Shown here one piece after another: positions 52,049 through 61,427 of a stretch of DNA of 64,000 bases. The notes beneath the pieces are model-generated. The model had not been told where the DNA came from and made no database searches. It was given only the letters and a program-made list of their open reading frames with translations. A program made the translations under genes and the position numbers. The stretch is from GWE2-51-13 sp942492825 (GTDB lineage Bacteria > Bacillota_I > Bacilli_A > Erysipelotrichales > Erysipelotrichaceae). Positions within the stretch are counted from its first letter, which is position 1, and each line of letters starts with the position of its first letter. The stretch spans positions 1,240,001-1,304,000 of the forward strand of contig OW818635.1 in assembly GCA_942492825.1 (NCBI GenBank), written 5' to 3'.

Positions 52049-52906
52049 TCAGGATAACCTCTTTCGGATATAACGACTGATGGTTTCGATCACATAGACC
52101 GTCACCAACAAGGCGAATAGAATCAAGCCGACGCGATCGTATTGACGCCATCCGAGCTTTTCGTTAAGTAATAACCCGATTCCGCCGGCGCCGACATACC
52201 CTAAGATCGCGGCGGAACGAATGTTCATTTCGAAATTATACAAAGCGATCGAGATGTATTGTCCGATGATTTGGGGGATGATACTAACGGTGAAGGCACG
52301 GACCCGGCTTGCGCCGCTGGATTCGATGGCTTCAAACGGTCCCATATCCACCGTTTCGATGATCTCATATAACATTTTCGTCATGATCAGCCACGTGAAC
52401 AAAGCGATCGCCAACGTACCGGCGAACGTTCCGATTCCGAAGATATACTTCAAAATGAACGCGAAAATCAGGATCGGTAAAGTACGGAAGAGACTGACGA
52501 TCATGCGCAGCGTCCAAAGGAACGCTTTGTTTTTAATGATGTTGTCAGAGCTCAGAAAAGCTAAAGGTAAGGAGAGAAACGCGCCGATCATCGTGCCGAG
52601 GATCGACATCATGATCGTTTCAAGCAAAGGTCCGATCACATCGGGGATATAGTTCCAGTCCGGAGGGATCATCCGACCGACGATGACGAAGAATTGCGCG
52701 CCACGGCGTATTAGTACCTCGAGATCAAATCCGATGACATTCGCCGAGAATATAACGGCGATCGTTAAAATCGGAAGTATGAATACCATGACGCTTCGTT
52801 TCGGTTGCACGGTCTTCCCATTGCCTAACACTAAAAGCTCAGGGAAATACGCATTTTTCAAACTTTGAATCGAAGTGGAGAGGGCGATCTTCAGCTTATT
52901 CATCAT
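52049..52906 (-). CDS. phnE: Phosphonate-type ABC transporter permease (first)
   Basis: The 285-residue permease has six helices and EAA loop EAIESSGASRVRAFTVSIIPQ. Overlaps phnC by 4 bases. Confidence 0.92.
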   Translation of the reverse strand: MMNKLKIALSTSIQSLKNAYFPELLVLGNGKTVQPKRSVMVFILPILTIAVIFSANVIGFDLEVLIRRGAQFFVIVGRMIPPDWNYIPDVIGPLLETIMMSILGTMIGAFLSLPLAFLSSDNIIKNKAFLWTLRMIVSLFRTLPILIFAFILKYIFGIGTFAGTLAIALFTWLIMTKMLYEIIETVDMGPFEAIESSGASRVRAFTVSIIPQIIGQYISIALYNFEMNIRSAAILGYVGAGGIGLLLNEKLGWRQYDRVGLILFALLVTVYVIETISRYIRKRLS

Positions 52907-53670
52907 TCGACTCCCATGAAGTCGTCGCGTTGCAGATCCCGTCCGTAGATTTGCGTCAAATGATCGTTGGTCAATTCCGAACTCGGACCGTCAAAAACGA
53001 TTTCTCCCGCTTTGATCCCGATGATCCGTTTGGCGTATTTGGTAGCGATGTCGACATGATGCATATTTGCGACGACGGTGATGTTTAAGTCGCGATTGAT
53101 TTTAACGAAATCCTCCATGACTTGTTGGGAGGTTAGCGGATCGAGTGAAGCGACGGGTTCATCCGCCAAGATTATCTGCGGTTTTTGGGCAAGGCAACGT
53201 GCCAATGCGACACGCTGTTGCTGTCCACCGGAAAGCATATCCGCGCGAACATAGGCTTTTTCCAAGATTCCGACCTTATCCAGCGCTTCTAACGCCAATA
53301 TTTTGTCAGATTTAGAATAGATGCCAAGTAAACTTTTCCACAACGGCATATCCGCGACGCGTGCCGCCAAGACATTCTTGATGACCGTCGTTCGTTTGAC
53401 TAAGTTAAAGGATTGGAAAACCATCCCGATTTTACGACGAAAATGCCGGAGCGCTTCTCCGGAAAGTTTTGATACATCTTGACCGTCGACGTTGATTTCG
53501 CCTTCGGTGATTTGATGCATTTGATTGATACTGCGGATCAAGGTGCTTTTCCCGGCTCCCGACAATCCGATGATCGCGACGAATTCACCTTGTTCGATGG
53601 TTAAGTTGACACCCTTCAGCGCTTGGACGCCTCCCGGGTAAGTTTTGACGACGTTTTTGAATTGAATCAT
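52903..53670 (-). CDS. phnC: Phosphonate-type ABC transporter ATPase
   Basis: The 255-residue ATPase has Walker A GLSGAGKSTLIRSINQ, Q-loop MVFQSFNLVKRTTVIKNV, signature LSGGQQQRVALARC and Walker B IILADEP, with the PhnC-typical KRTTV... region. Separated from phnD by a terminator hairpin. Confidence 0.94.
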   Translation of the reverse strand: MIQFKNVVKTYPGGVQALKGVNLTIEQGEFVAIIGLSGAGKSTLIRSINQMHQITEGEINVDGQDVSKLSGEALRHFRRKIGMVFQSFNLVKRTTVIKNVLAARVADMPLWKSLLGIYSKSDKILALEALDKVGILEKAYVRADMLSGGQQQRVALARCLAQKPQIILADEPVASLDPLTSQQVMEDFVKINRDLNITVVANMHHVDIATKYAKRIIGIKAGEIVFDGPSSELTNDHLTQIYGRDLQRDDFMGVE

Positions 53671-53686
53671 AGTGACCTCTTTAATG

Positions 53687-53713
53687 AAAAAAGCGAGGGG
53701 TCGCCCCCTCGCC
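53687..53713 (-). terminator. Intercistronic terminator between phnD and phnC
   Basis: GCGAGGGG-GCGA-CCCCTCGC with TTTTTTC on the minus strand, 8 bases after the phnD stop. It can act as partial terminator, leaving phnD mRNA in excess over phnCEE. Confidence 0.88.
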
Positions 53714-53721
53714 TTTGGTTC

Positions 53722-54756
53722 TTAGTTTCCAGACAAGACTTCGGCGGCTTTACGTGTTGCTTCGTAGTCTTCGTCGGTGACGACGACATAACCTTCATGG
53801 CTATAAATCTTAATGGCGCCAAGTCCGGCTTCCGTCTTCGCGATTTCGATGAACGAATCCTGCAACGCTTTGATTAATTTGTCAGACATGTCTTCATTGG
53901 CCGGAGAAACGGAAATCGTATCGTTCATGACGCCTTCGGTCACAAACAGAACGCCGGTTTCTTTCCAAACGGATTCGGTTCTGCCAAATCCGCCTTCGGC
54001 TGCCGTTTGATTCCATTTCGCTTCATAGTCGCGACGGAAATCCGCGAAGCCGACGCCGATATCGCAAGCACCGGAAGCCAGGTCGGCAGCGGTCTGCCCA
54101 TAACCGGCGGTGACTTGATAATGGTTCGCCAAATCGGTGATTTTCTTATCGAATTTGTCCATCAACCAAATGGTCGGATAAACGTAACCCGAAGCGGAGG
54201 TCGTGCTACTATGGCACCACGTCGCATCATTGACATCTTCCCAGGTCAACTCGGTTCCAGCATTGACTTTCGCCAACAACGCTTGCGCCTTATCGCTGGT
54301 TCCCGCTAACGCGATCGAACGGTAATACGTGACTTGTTTGGTGCTATCGCCGGTGGTCGGCAATCCATCGTTCCAATCCTTCGCATTGATACTGTCTTTA
54401 TTCAAACCGGCACGGGTCGCCGCTAAAATGACTTCGACGCCGTCTTCATGATATAAAACATACGTATTCGCCGGGATAAAACCGATATGCGCGGTTCCGG
54501 CTGCCAGAGCTTCCCCTGCGGCTTCGTAAGACGAGGTAACCGAGATGGTTACTTTCTCGACTTCGAATCCTTTGTCTGCCAACGAGTCGATCAACAATTG
54601 TTTCAAAGGTTCGGTTTGAGCGATGATCTGAGCAGCATCTTTACTCGGCACAAATAGAACTTTCAAATCTTCGATAACTTTCGGTTTGCTTGTACATGCG
54701 GTCAGAGAGGCGACGGCGATGGCCAAGACAGCGAGCAATTTCAAGATTCTTTTCAT
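53722..54756 (-). CDS. phnD: Phosphonate/phosphite-type substrate-binding lipoprotein
   Basis: The 344-residue lipoprotein (signal VASLTAC, Cys about 21) is of the PhnD type: VLFVPSKDAAQIIAQTEPLKQLL, HIGFIPANTYVLYHEDG, KVTYYRSIALAG-like, YVYPTIWLM and DIGVGFADFRRDY. Binds phosphonates, phosphite or similar oxyanions. No phosphonate lyase genes are nearby, so the true ligand is uncertain. First gene of the operon. Confidence 0.92.
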   Translation of the reverse strand: MKRILKLLAVLAIAVASLTACTSKPKVIEDLKVLFVPSKDAAQIIAQTEPLKQLLIDSLADKGFEVEKVTISVTSSYEAAGEALAAGTAHIGFIPANTYVLYHEDGVEVILAATRAGLNKDSINAKDWNDGLPTTGDSTKQVTYYRSIALAGTSDKAQALLAKVNAGTELTWEDVNDATWCHSSTTSASGYVYPTIWLMDKFDKKITDLANHYQVTAGYGQTAADLASGACDIGVGFADFRRDYEAKWNQTAAEGGFGRTESVWKETGVLFVTEGVMNDTISVSPANEDMSDKLIKALQDSFIEIAKTEAGLGAIKIYSHEGYVVVTDEDYEATRKAAEVLSGN

Positions 54757-54932
54757 TGTTCCCTCCTGTAAGGTTCAACCTATAGGTTCAGTTTAACACA
54801 CAGTTTCCATGCACTCAACGGATAATGCATAAGGTTCATGACTTATTTTTGAATCAAATTCATACTGAAAATATTCATTCGGAATGATACCTTTTACAGT
54901 CCGTTTTACTATGAAAATCCGTATCATACCAA

Positions 54933-54959
54933 GAAAAAACGCCGCATTGCGACGTTTTC
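54933..54959 (-). terminator. Terminator of the copper-stress cluster
   Basis: On the minus strand AAAACG-TCGC-AAT-GCG-GCGTTTTTTC, just beyond the stop of the HMA protein. It ends the TauE-RR-HK-CopZ transcript. Confidence 0.75.
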
Positions 54960-54963
54960 GTAC

Positions 54964-55173
54964 CTATTCGATCGAGGTGACCTTATACCCGGCTTTGACG
55001 ACCGCATTGATTAAAACCTGCGGATCGACATCACGACTTAACGAGACGACTGCCTTCTTGTCTCCGATGTCGACTTTGGCGTCGACCACTTCCCTGATAC
55101 GATAGAGTTCGATGTTGACCATTCCGGCGCAATGTCCGCAATGCATTCCTTCGATATGGATGGTTTTCTTCAT
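54964..55173 (-). CDS. copZ: Copper-chaperone-like HMA protein (CopZ)
   Basis: The 69-residue protein is one heavy-metal-associated domain: IEGMHCGHCAGMV with C12-x2-C15 and KAGYKVTS at the end. Carries Cu(I) in the cytoplasm. Starts 14 bases after the histidine kinase. Substrate Cu rather than other metals is an inference from the MxCxxC motif. Confidence 0.9.
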   Translation of the reverse strand: MKKTIHIEGMHCGHCAGMVNIELYRIREVVDAKVDIGDKKAVVSLSRDVDPQVLINAVVKAGYKVTSIE

Positions 55174-55187
55174 GGTTTCCTGCTTTC

Positions 55188-56576
55188 TTAACGTGGTAAT
55201 TTAACGGTAAACGTACTTCCTTGATCGACCACGCTTTGGACTTCGATGGTTCCCGCATGGGCTTCGACGATCGATTTCGCGATCGTCAATCCGATTCCGG
55301 ATCCGCCGGTTTCACGATTTCTGGATTTATCCGCACGGTAGAAACGTTCGAAGATCAACGGAAGTTCTTCCTGCGGAATCCCGGATCCGTTATCGATGAC
55401 GTTAAGGATCATGGTGTCTTCGGTTTGGTTTAGTTCGATGATGATTTTTCCGCTCTCGGGCGTATATTTGATCGCATTGGTCAACAGATTGATGACCACC
55501 TGTCCGATGCGGTTGCGATCGACATAGATCGGATCGCAGGTACCGCGAATTTCGACCGTCATGTTTTTTTGCGCCACTTGCATTTGTAACGCGTTCACCG
55601 ATTGTCCGACCAACCCGACCATATCCGTCATTGATTTCTCCAGTTTTTGCGTGCCATTTTCGACCGTTGCCAAATTTTCGAGATCTTTGACTAAGTTCGT
55701 GATCCGCGCAACCTCATCCTGACAGCTTTGAAGACGTTCCGCCGTCGGTTCCCATACGCCTTCAAGCATGGCTTCAAGGAAGGTCTGCAAGGTGGTGAGC
55801 GGTGTTCTTAACTCATGGGCGACATCGGAAGTCAGTTGTTTCTTAAGGCTTTCTTGTTGGTCGAGTGAATCGGCCAAATGGTTGACGGATTCGATCAACT
55901 GATCGACTTCCGCGATCGGCGAACTTTCTTGGATACGGATATCGTAGTCCCCGCGTGCGATCAAGGCGGTCGCGTCGATGGCGGAAAGGATCGGACGGCT
56001 GATGCGTTTCGCGATCAAGAATCCGACCAAGATAGAGATCAACAGGGAAAACGAAGCGACGATTAGTAACGCATCGCTTAATTGACGCAAGAATTCGAAA
56101 TCATTGTCACTATAGAAGTAGGGACCAAAATATGTCAAATTCACACTTCCGATCGTCATCGTACCCCGTTGAATGTTTCGATCCTCACTGGTAAACGAAC
56201 CATTGCTTTGGGGGTACTTGGTCATCATGACATGCGTGATGTCTTCTTTTAGTTGAATGCAGGCGGACATGTCCCATGTTTCCGCATCCCAAACCGTTTG
56301 TCCGCTTTGATCATAGACTTTGATGATGTATCCGTCATAAAGAGCATACATACCGATCGTGTGGACAAACTCCGCATTCCATATCTGTGTCGATTCATCG
56401 TATTGCGCCGAAAGGTTATCGATGATTTCACGGATGGACGTGTCTTGCTGGCGCGTCATATAGAGTTTGAATTGTTGATTGATGAAAAAGCTTGATAACA
56501 AGCTGATGAAAGCGATCAATGCCAATGAGACGGCAGCGATCGATAAAGCTAAACGGGTACGTAAATTTGTTTTCAT
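55188..56576 (-). CDS. Sensor histidine kinase
   Basis: The 462-residue kinase has an N-terminal membrane segment (about 8-30), an extracytoplasmic sensor loop (about 31-170), a second membrane segment (about 175-195), a HAMP domain, the H box DVAHELRTPLTTLQ with the phosphorylated His, the N box LLTNAIKYTPESG and the G box GSGIPQEELP / TGGSGIGLTI. No metal-binding His/Met cluster is obvious in the sensor loop. ATG at 56576 overlaps the stop of the response regulator by 1 base region (TAAGATG). Confidence 0.92.
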   Translation of the reverse strand: MKTNLRTRLALSIAAVSLALIAFISLLSSFFINQQFKLYMTRQQDTSIREIIDNLSAQYDESTQIWNAEFVHTIGMYALYDGYIIKVYDQSGQTVWDAETWDMSACIQLKEDITHVMMTKYPQSNGSFTSEDRNIQRGTMTIGSVNLTYFGPYFYSDNDFEFLRQLSDALLIVASFSLLISILVGFLIAKRISRPILSAIDATALIARGDYDIRIQESSPIAEVDQLIESVNHLADSLDQQESLKKQLTSDVAHELRTPLTTLQTFLEAMLEGVWEPTAERLQSCQDEVARITNLVKDLENLATVENGTQKLEKSMTDMVGLVGQSVNALQMQVAQKNMTVEIRGTCDPIYVDRNRIGQVVINLLTNAIKYTPESGKIIIELNQTEDTMILNVIDNGSGIPQEELPLIFERFYRADKSRNRETGGSGIGLTIAKSIVEAHAGTIEVQSVVDQGSTFTVKLPR

Positions 56577-56577
56577 C

Positions 56578-57282
56578 TTAACTCCCTTGAAACTTGTATC
56601 CGATGCCATGAATCGTTACCACATAGGTCGGATTCTTGGGATCGGTTTCGATTTTCTGTCGTAGATTCTTAATATGGCTATCCACCGCTCGGTCAAACCC
56701 TTCGAAATCATCTCCGAAGGCATGATCGATCAACTCCTCGCGGGTAAAGGTTTTGGTCGGATGTTTGATCAACGTGGAAAAAATCCGGAATTCGTTGGGT
56801 GTCAGATTGACCGGTTTCCCTTGTTTAAAGATTGTCCGGTTTTGTAGGTCAACAATCAACTCTCCATCATTAAATTTATATTTCTGGATCAACGGTTCGA
56901 GATTATCGGAGGTTCTGCGCAACACCGCTTCCATGCGGGCATAGAGTTCTTTTAAGCTGAAAGGTTTGGTGATGTAGTCGTCGGCTCCGTATGCCAATCC
57001 GTCGACCAAATCGTTTTCCGTCGCTTTCGCCGTCAACATGATGACAGGAACGCGCGACATAGCACGGATCCGCATGCAGATCTCTTCGCCCGGGATACCC
57101 GGCAACATCAAATCCAAAAGAACCATGTCGATCTCGTTCTCCGCAAACAACCGCATGGCGGTTTCACCGTCATACGCGCTTAAAACACGAAAGTTCTTGG
57201 TCGCAAGAAAGGATTCGATGACTTCGATGATTTTCTTCTCGTCATCGACCACAAGAATCGTTTTTTGATTCAGATCACTCAT
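56578..57282 (-). CDS. OmpR/PhoB-type response regulator
   Basis: The 234-residue regulator has a receiver domain with phosphorylated Asp in VLLDLMLPG (about 52), conserved VIMLTAKA and YGADDYITKPFS, and a winged-helix domain with LTPNEFRIFSTLIKHPTKTFTREELI..VDSHIKNLRQKI. Pairs with the kinase next to it. ATG at 57282 follows GGAGG. Confidence 0.94.
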   Translation of the reverse strand: MSDLNQKTILVVDDEKKIIEVIESFLATKNFRVLSAYDGETAMRLFAENEIDMVLLDLMLPGIPGEEICMRIRAMSRVPVIMLTAKATENDLVDGLAYGADDYITKPFSLKELYARMEAVLRRTSDNLEPLIQKYKFNDGELIVDLQNRTIFKQGKPVNLTPNEFRIFSTLIKHPTKTFTREELIDHAFGDDFEGFDRAVDSHIKNLRQKIETDPKNPTYVVTIHGIGYKFQGS

Positions 57283-57445
57283 CGTATTCCTCCATGCAAC
57301 AAACCCGCGTCGCATCGCGACCGGGTTGTTTGGTTTTCTTTTTTTAGTAGAACGTTCTTTAACCTTGTTTTATGTTGCATGCGTTTGCCTTCTTCGTTGC
57401 GTACTTCATTGTATCGGTTTTCAAGGAGATTGCAAGCCACACGTC

Positions 57446-58786
57446 TTAGTCGACGACGTAGATCATCCCGCGCAACATGCCCATCCAACAATGAAATAGG
57501 AACGAACCGGTTTCGGTCGGGGTAAACTCGATATAGTTATCCCCGTTCTTGAGTTGGATTTCCAGTCCATATTCCGGGATTTGAATCCGATCGTTACATG
57601 ACGTCAGAAATCCGCGATTGACATGAAGATTCCAACGAACCGGAACGCCTACTTGTACGGTAATGGGTTCGTAATTACCACCGCGTAATTCCGTCGTAAC
57701 GGTTTGAATGCCGTCTTCGACAATCGCGACGTTTTGGGAAGCATTGCTCCCCCCCATACCCGGTAAGGAGATTCCGGAGACGGTCATCCCGGTTTGAAAC
57801 ATCGAGAAACCAAGTACGATGACGAGTACGGCGCTTACTTGGGTCATCTTTTTCGTAAAGGCATGGGTGAGCATCGAACTGATTGCTCCCAACCCGAACA
57901 TCAAAGGTACCGTCCCTAAGCTAAACGCCAGCATCGCCAGTCCGCCTTTGATCGGATCTCCGGTCGACAAGGCATACAATTGCATCGCTTGTAAAGGTCC
58001 GCAAGGCATCAGTCCATTCAACAGACCGATCACAAACGGACGTGAGCGTAACGGTAATTTCGCGGCACCGATGCGGTGGCTGATTCCCTTTGGCATCCTT
58101 GGGGTAAATTTGCGTAGGCTTGGAAACAGATTCAACAAATTGATTCCCATCAGGACCATAAAGCCGCCGGCCACGATCGCGACCACGCCTTTTAACGGTC
58201 CCGGGAAACTGACCAACGAACCCAAGGCTCCGACCAATGCGCCGATTACCGTATAGGAGACCACCCGGCCGGCATTGTAATAGAGGCTTGGCATCGCGTT
58301 GATCGAGGAAGTCTTGTTTGTACTATCCGTTGTTTTCGCAATGCTTTGAGATAGGTTGATCCCACCGCACATTGCCACGCAATGAACCGAAGTCAATACT
58401 CCGATTCCAAAGAGCACTCCGTAACTCATGCCTTCTTTCGCTTCGGGAAATTGGCTAAAATAAGTTAAGAGACCGAATCGTTGCGCAAAGAGATAGAGGA
58501 TCATCAGCACAAGCCCGATCGAAATCAGATCCATCCACTGGTTCTTCGAAGCATCGACACTGACATCGGAGGAATGGATTTGATAACCCATTTTCGAAAG
58601 CATGCGATCGATTTCTTTCAAGCGGATCGTATCGGTGCTGAAGGTGACTTTTAAGGTTTGGTCGTTGTAATTCGCTTTCGCGCTCAAAATGCCATCCGTT
58701 TTCTTAAGTTTACTTTCGATACGGTTTTCGCATCCGACACAGGTCATACCTTCGACCCGAAGGATCATTCTCTCGAACTTTGCCAA
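57446..58786 (-). CDS. HMA-SafE/TauE-cupredoxin fusion protein
   Basis: The 446-residue protein has an N-terminal HMA domain (GMTCVGCENRI, C16 and C19), about six to seven membrane helices of the DsbD/SafE-TauE type (residues about 85-310, with GVLTSVHCVAMCGGINL and GLMPCGPLQAMQLYA), and a C-terminal cupredoxin-like domain (about 345-446; SCNDRIQIP and FHCWMGMLRG). Such fusions move copper or electrons across the membrane, often for cytochrome oxidase or detoxification. No cytochrome genes are here, so metal resistance is more likely. First gene of the transcript with RR and HK (164-base gap before RR). Confidence 0.9.
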   Translation of the reverse strand: MAKFERMILRVEGMTCVGCENRIESKLKKTDGILSAKANYNDQTLKVTFSTDTIRLKEIDRMLSKMGYQIHSSDVSVDASKNQWMDLISIGLVLMILYLFAQRFGLLTYFSQFPEAKEGMSYGVLFGIGVLTSVHCVAMCGGINLSQSIAKTTDSTNKTSSINAMPSLYYNAGRVVSYTVIGALVGALGSLVSFPGPLKGVVAIVAGGFMVLMGINLLNLFPSLRKFTPRMPKGISHRIGAAKLPLRSRPFVIGLLNGLMPCGPLQAMQLYALSTGDPIKGGLAMLAFSLGTVPLMFGLGAISSMLTHAFTKKMTQVSAVLVIVLGFSMFQTGMTVSGISLPGMGGSNASQNVAIVEDGIQTVTTELRGGNYEPITVQVGVPVRWNLHVNRGFLTSCNDRIQIPEYGLEIQLKNGDNYIEFTPTETGSFLFHCWMGMLRGMIYVVD

Positions 58787-58812
58787 TCGCTTTCTCCCTT
58801 CGTTTTATCTAT

Positions 58813-59478
58813 TTACTTCAAGTTAAATGGTTTTAACAGTTTTTGTACTTCGATTTCGTTATCGTTTTCATCCATGACTTTGACGGTACCGTAAACCCAT
58901 CCTTCGATGTTTTCAACATCGACGCCCGCATCGATGAATTGTTGGGGATCCAGGATAAAGACGATGTCTTTGTCATTGGTAGATAGATCTTTCGCCCATT
59001 CGAATTTGTTTCCGTTACCCAGATCGATCCCGTAGTGACCCATCGCTTCATGGTAGCCTAAGGTTGAACGGCTGACACGGATCAGTTCTTTCATGGAAGC
59101 ATCGGCGGTCTTTGAGGCATCGGCTGAGAACTTTGTTTCACCCAAGGATTGACCAACCATGATCATCCCATCGACAATCGTACCTGCAGGAAGTTTGGTA
59201 ACATCCAAACCGGCATCGATGAAAGGTTGTACGTCCGTCTTCAACATCACGTCATGCGGTGCGGAAACGCTGAAATCATAGCTAAACAAGAAAGTGGCGG
59301 ATTGGTCCGGCGCGATGAGCGTCCATCCTTTAAAGGCGTCGTCGGATTCTATGTCCGCGACTTTGGTGACTTCAGTGAAGGAAGTCGCGGCGAACTTGGC
59401 GACGACATCCGTTTGCGTACAGGCGGAGAGAGTAAGTAAGGCTGCACCGGCAACCGCGAATACAAGTTGTTTTTTCAT
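58813..59478 (-). CDS. Lipoprotein with an internal tandem repeat
   Basis: The 221-residue lipoprotein (lipobox LTLSAC, Cys about 20) repeats a module twice: PFIDAGLDVTKLPAGTIVDG and QFIDAGVDVENIEGWVYGTV. No known family. ATG at 59478 follows GGAAAACC. Lies just upstream of the HMA-SafE-cupredoxin gene (27 bases between) and may be its extracytoplasmic partner. Confidence 0.75.
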   Translation of the reverse strand: MKKQLVFAVAGAALLTLSACTQTDVVAKFAATSFTEVTKVADIESDDAFKGWTLIAPDQSATFLFSYDFSVSAPHDVMLKTDVQPFIDAGLDVTKLPAGTIVDGMIMVGQSLGETKFSADASKTADASMKELIRVSRSTLGYHEAMGHYGIDLGNGNKFEWAKDLSTNDKDIVFILDPQQFIDAGVDVENIEGWVYGTVKVMDENDNEIEVQKLLKPFNLK

Positions 59479-59553
59479 GTTGGTTTTCCCTTTTCCATTT
59501 CGATTCATGGTCAAAGTTTACCAAAGGCTTGTGGAGAAGTTATGGAGATGTGT

Positions 59554-60864
59554 TTAGTAATTCGGATGGAACGTACCCTTTTCTTTAAGATACGCGTCGA
59601 AGAATCTAAGAATCAACTCGTTGGTCGTTTCGATGCATTCGCGCGGGTCGACGGTCGCTTTCGAACTGCTTCCCGATACGCCTGACAACAGATCCGACAA
59701 AATCGGGGAGAACAAGGGTAAATCGGTATAGCTCATATGGTTACTTCCGTCGATCGTGACTTCAAAAGCGTTATCGGAAGTTTTCGATATTTCCTTATTC
59801 GGGTAAATAAACTCGGGGTAAGCATCGATATGATTTTGCACGTCTTGGGAGTAAAAGTTCAGGATTGCGATCGGGTACGGTGTTGGATTGAGAATCGGTT
59901 GATCTTTTTCAAGTCCAACATATTCGCCAAGCATGGTCCCGTCGAGATTGACGACCGCATCGATGTCCTGACGAGTTCTGCCTAACTGCGCACTGGCGGC
60001 ACCTCCGAGGGAGTGACCAAACAATCCGATCTTGCTCGGATCGATCTTATCGAAGACAATATCGGCTTGCTGATCGATGGCTTTTTCTTTGATGAAGTCA
60101 AGGACAAACGCAATGTCCGAAGTTCTAACATCTAACCACTTCTTATAGATCGCCAGTTCTTCTTCAGGAGTATAAACCTCTTGATTGGCTTGGATGACTT
60201 CGTTTTTAAATGCATCGCTACCGAGCGTGAATTTCCCTTCAACATCGATCGTCGCAGCCGCATGATAGGGATGATCGATAGCGCAGACGACGTATCCGTT
60301 GCTTGCCAGGTTTTCGTAGGTCGAGGTATTACTCATACGGACACCGAACGCCCCATGCGAGAAGAGTGTTAGCGGAACTTTCGTCGATGCGTTTTCCGGG
60401 TACCAACATTCAAACGTGACAGCGCGGAATTCTCCGGTGTTCGTGAAGGTTTCGATTTGGGAAGGATTCGTTTCTGTGAACGTCTGCGTCTTTACGGTAA
60501 GGTTACCGGTTTTTGCGGGGAGTTTGTATTGCGGAAACATGAGTGCCGGTATCAGTGCGATCGAAATCATCAACCAAATCCCTATGCCTTGAAAGATTCT
60601 TTTCAACGGACGAAACGGCATTATTGGTTTCTTTGAGTTTAATTTTATGAGACCAAGAATTGCCAAGATCGAAAGTAGCATCGCCAACGCATACCAGCGA
60701 AAGCTCCATTGGAGTGTTGAAATAAGCAAAAGCGAAATAAACAGAATGAATGCGCTGATCCGCATCCAGGCGCGTAACCGGACTTGATTGTCTTTTGTGT
60801 AGAAGCAATACGATGTGAATGCGATTTCCAAGAGTAAGGTAAATACGATCAGTGTTAATGCCAT
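59554..60864 (-). CDS. Membrane-anchored alpha/beta hydrolase (PAF-AH/dienelactone-like)
   Basis: The 436-residue protein has four to five N-terminal membrane segments (residues about 4-110) and a hydrolase domain from about 140. The nucleophile elbow is GLFGHSLGGAASAQ; KIGLFGHSL-like context, DGTMLGEY and SNHMSYTDLP give the probable acid and His. Similar to platelet-activating factor acetylhydrolase-like proteins. ATG at 60864 follows GGAGGATG. Confidence 0.88.
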   Translation of the reverse strand: MALTLIVFTLLLEIAFTSYCFYTKDNQVRLRAWMRISAFILFISLLLISTLQWSFRWYALAMLLSILAILGLIKLNSKKPIMPFRPLKRIFQGIGIWLMISIALIPALMFPQYKLPAKTGNLTVKTQTFTETNPSQIETFTNTGEFRAVTFECWYPENASTKVPLTLFSHGAFGVRMSNTSTYENLASNGYVVCAIDHPYHAAATIDVEGKFTLGSDAFKNEVIQANQEVYTPEEELAIYKKWLDVRTSDIAFVLDFIKEKAIDQQADIVFDKIDPSKIGLFGHSLGGAASAQLGRTRQDIDAVVNLDGTMLGEYVGLEKDQPILNPTPYPIAILNFYSQDVQNHIDAYPEFIYPNKEISKTSDNAFEVTIDGSNHMSYTDLPLFSPILSDLLSGVSGSSSKATVDPRECIETTNELILRFFDAYLKEKGTFHPNY

Positions 60865-60998
60865 AAGGACATCCTCCGTTTCGGTGATGTCCTTAGAATA
60901 ACCAATTGATTTTATCTCGTAAATCGATTTTCGGTAAGCGGTCAAAACGATGATGCAAGGTGTGATTTTCGTAAGGTAAGATGCATCAAGTAATCAAT

Positions 60999-61418
60999 CT
61001 ATTCATCGGATCGATTGAAGTCTTTGAGTTTCTCGTTGATCCTCGTTGCGGTGTTGACATCGTTGCGATAAGCGACCAAACGAACCAGTAAATAGATTAC
61101 ACCGATTTGTAGAGCGAAACCGACATAAGCGGGAAACCCGCTGACAATCTTTGCGTAGGTCGCAAAAAGCAGGACTGCAGTTTCCAATAAAACAAAGTGA
61201 AGCAACATACGGAAACGTTGTTGGGATTCGGTTAATTCTTTGCGACTCCAAAAGACAAGGCTCGGTAAGTCTCCGACCCAAGCGAACGTCATCGCCAGTT
61301 GGATGTACTGTTTATTGATATTGGTATCGGGGGTAAAAAGGATTGTCCCGAACATCAGGATTCCGAAAATGATGAAGTAATCCGTAATGAGTTTAAGTAC
61401 TCTTTCTTTGGTTATCAT
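60999..61418 (-). CDS. DUF3021 membrane protein
   Basis: The 139-residue protein has four membrane helices (about 12-28, 38-52, 70-90, 98-115) and matches DUF3021, which almost always pairs with a LytTR regulator. It lies 9 bases after the LytTR gene. Probably modulates the regulator's activity at the membrane. Confidence 0.88.
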   Translation of the reverse strand: MITKERVLKLITDYFIIFGILMFGTILFTPDTNINKQYIQLAMTFAWVGDLPSLVFWSRKELTESQQRFRMLLHFVLLETAVLLFATYAKIVSGFPAYVGFALQIGVIYLLVRLVAYRNDVNTATRINEKLKDFNRSDE

Positions 61419-61427
61419 GGTTTCCCC

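Noticed and set aside
57297..57360. Terminator between the SafE fusion and response regulator genes
   Set aside because: The CAAACCCG..CGGGTTG hairpin has its T-run on the plus strand, where no gene ends; on the minus strand no U-tract follows, so co-transcription is not excluded.
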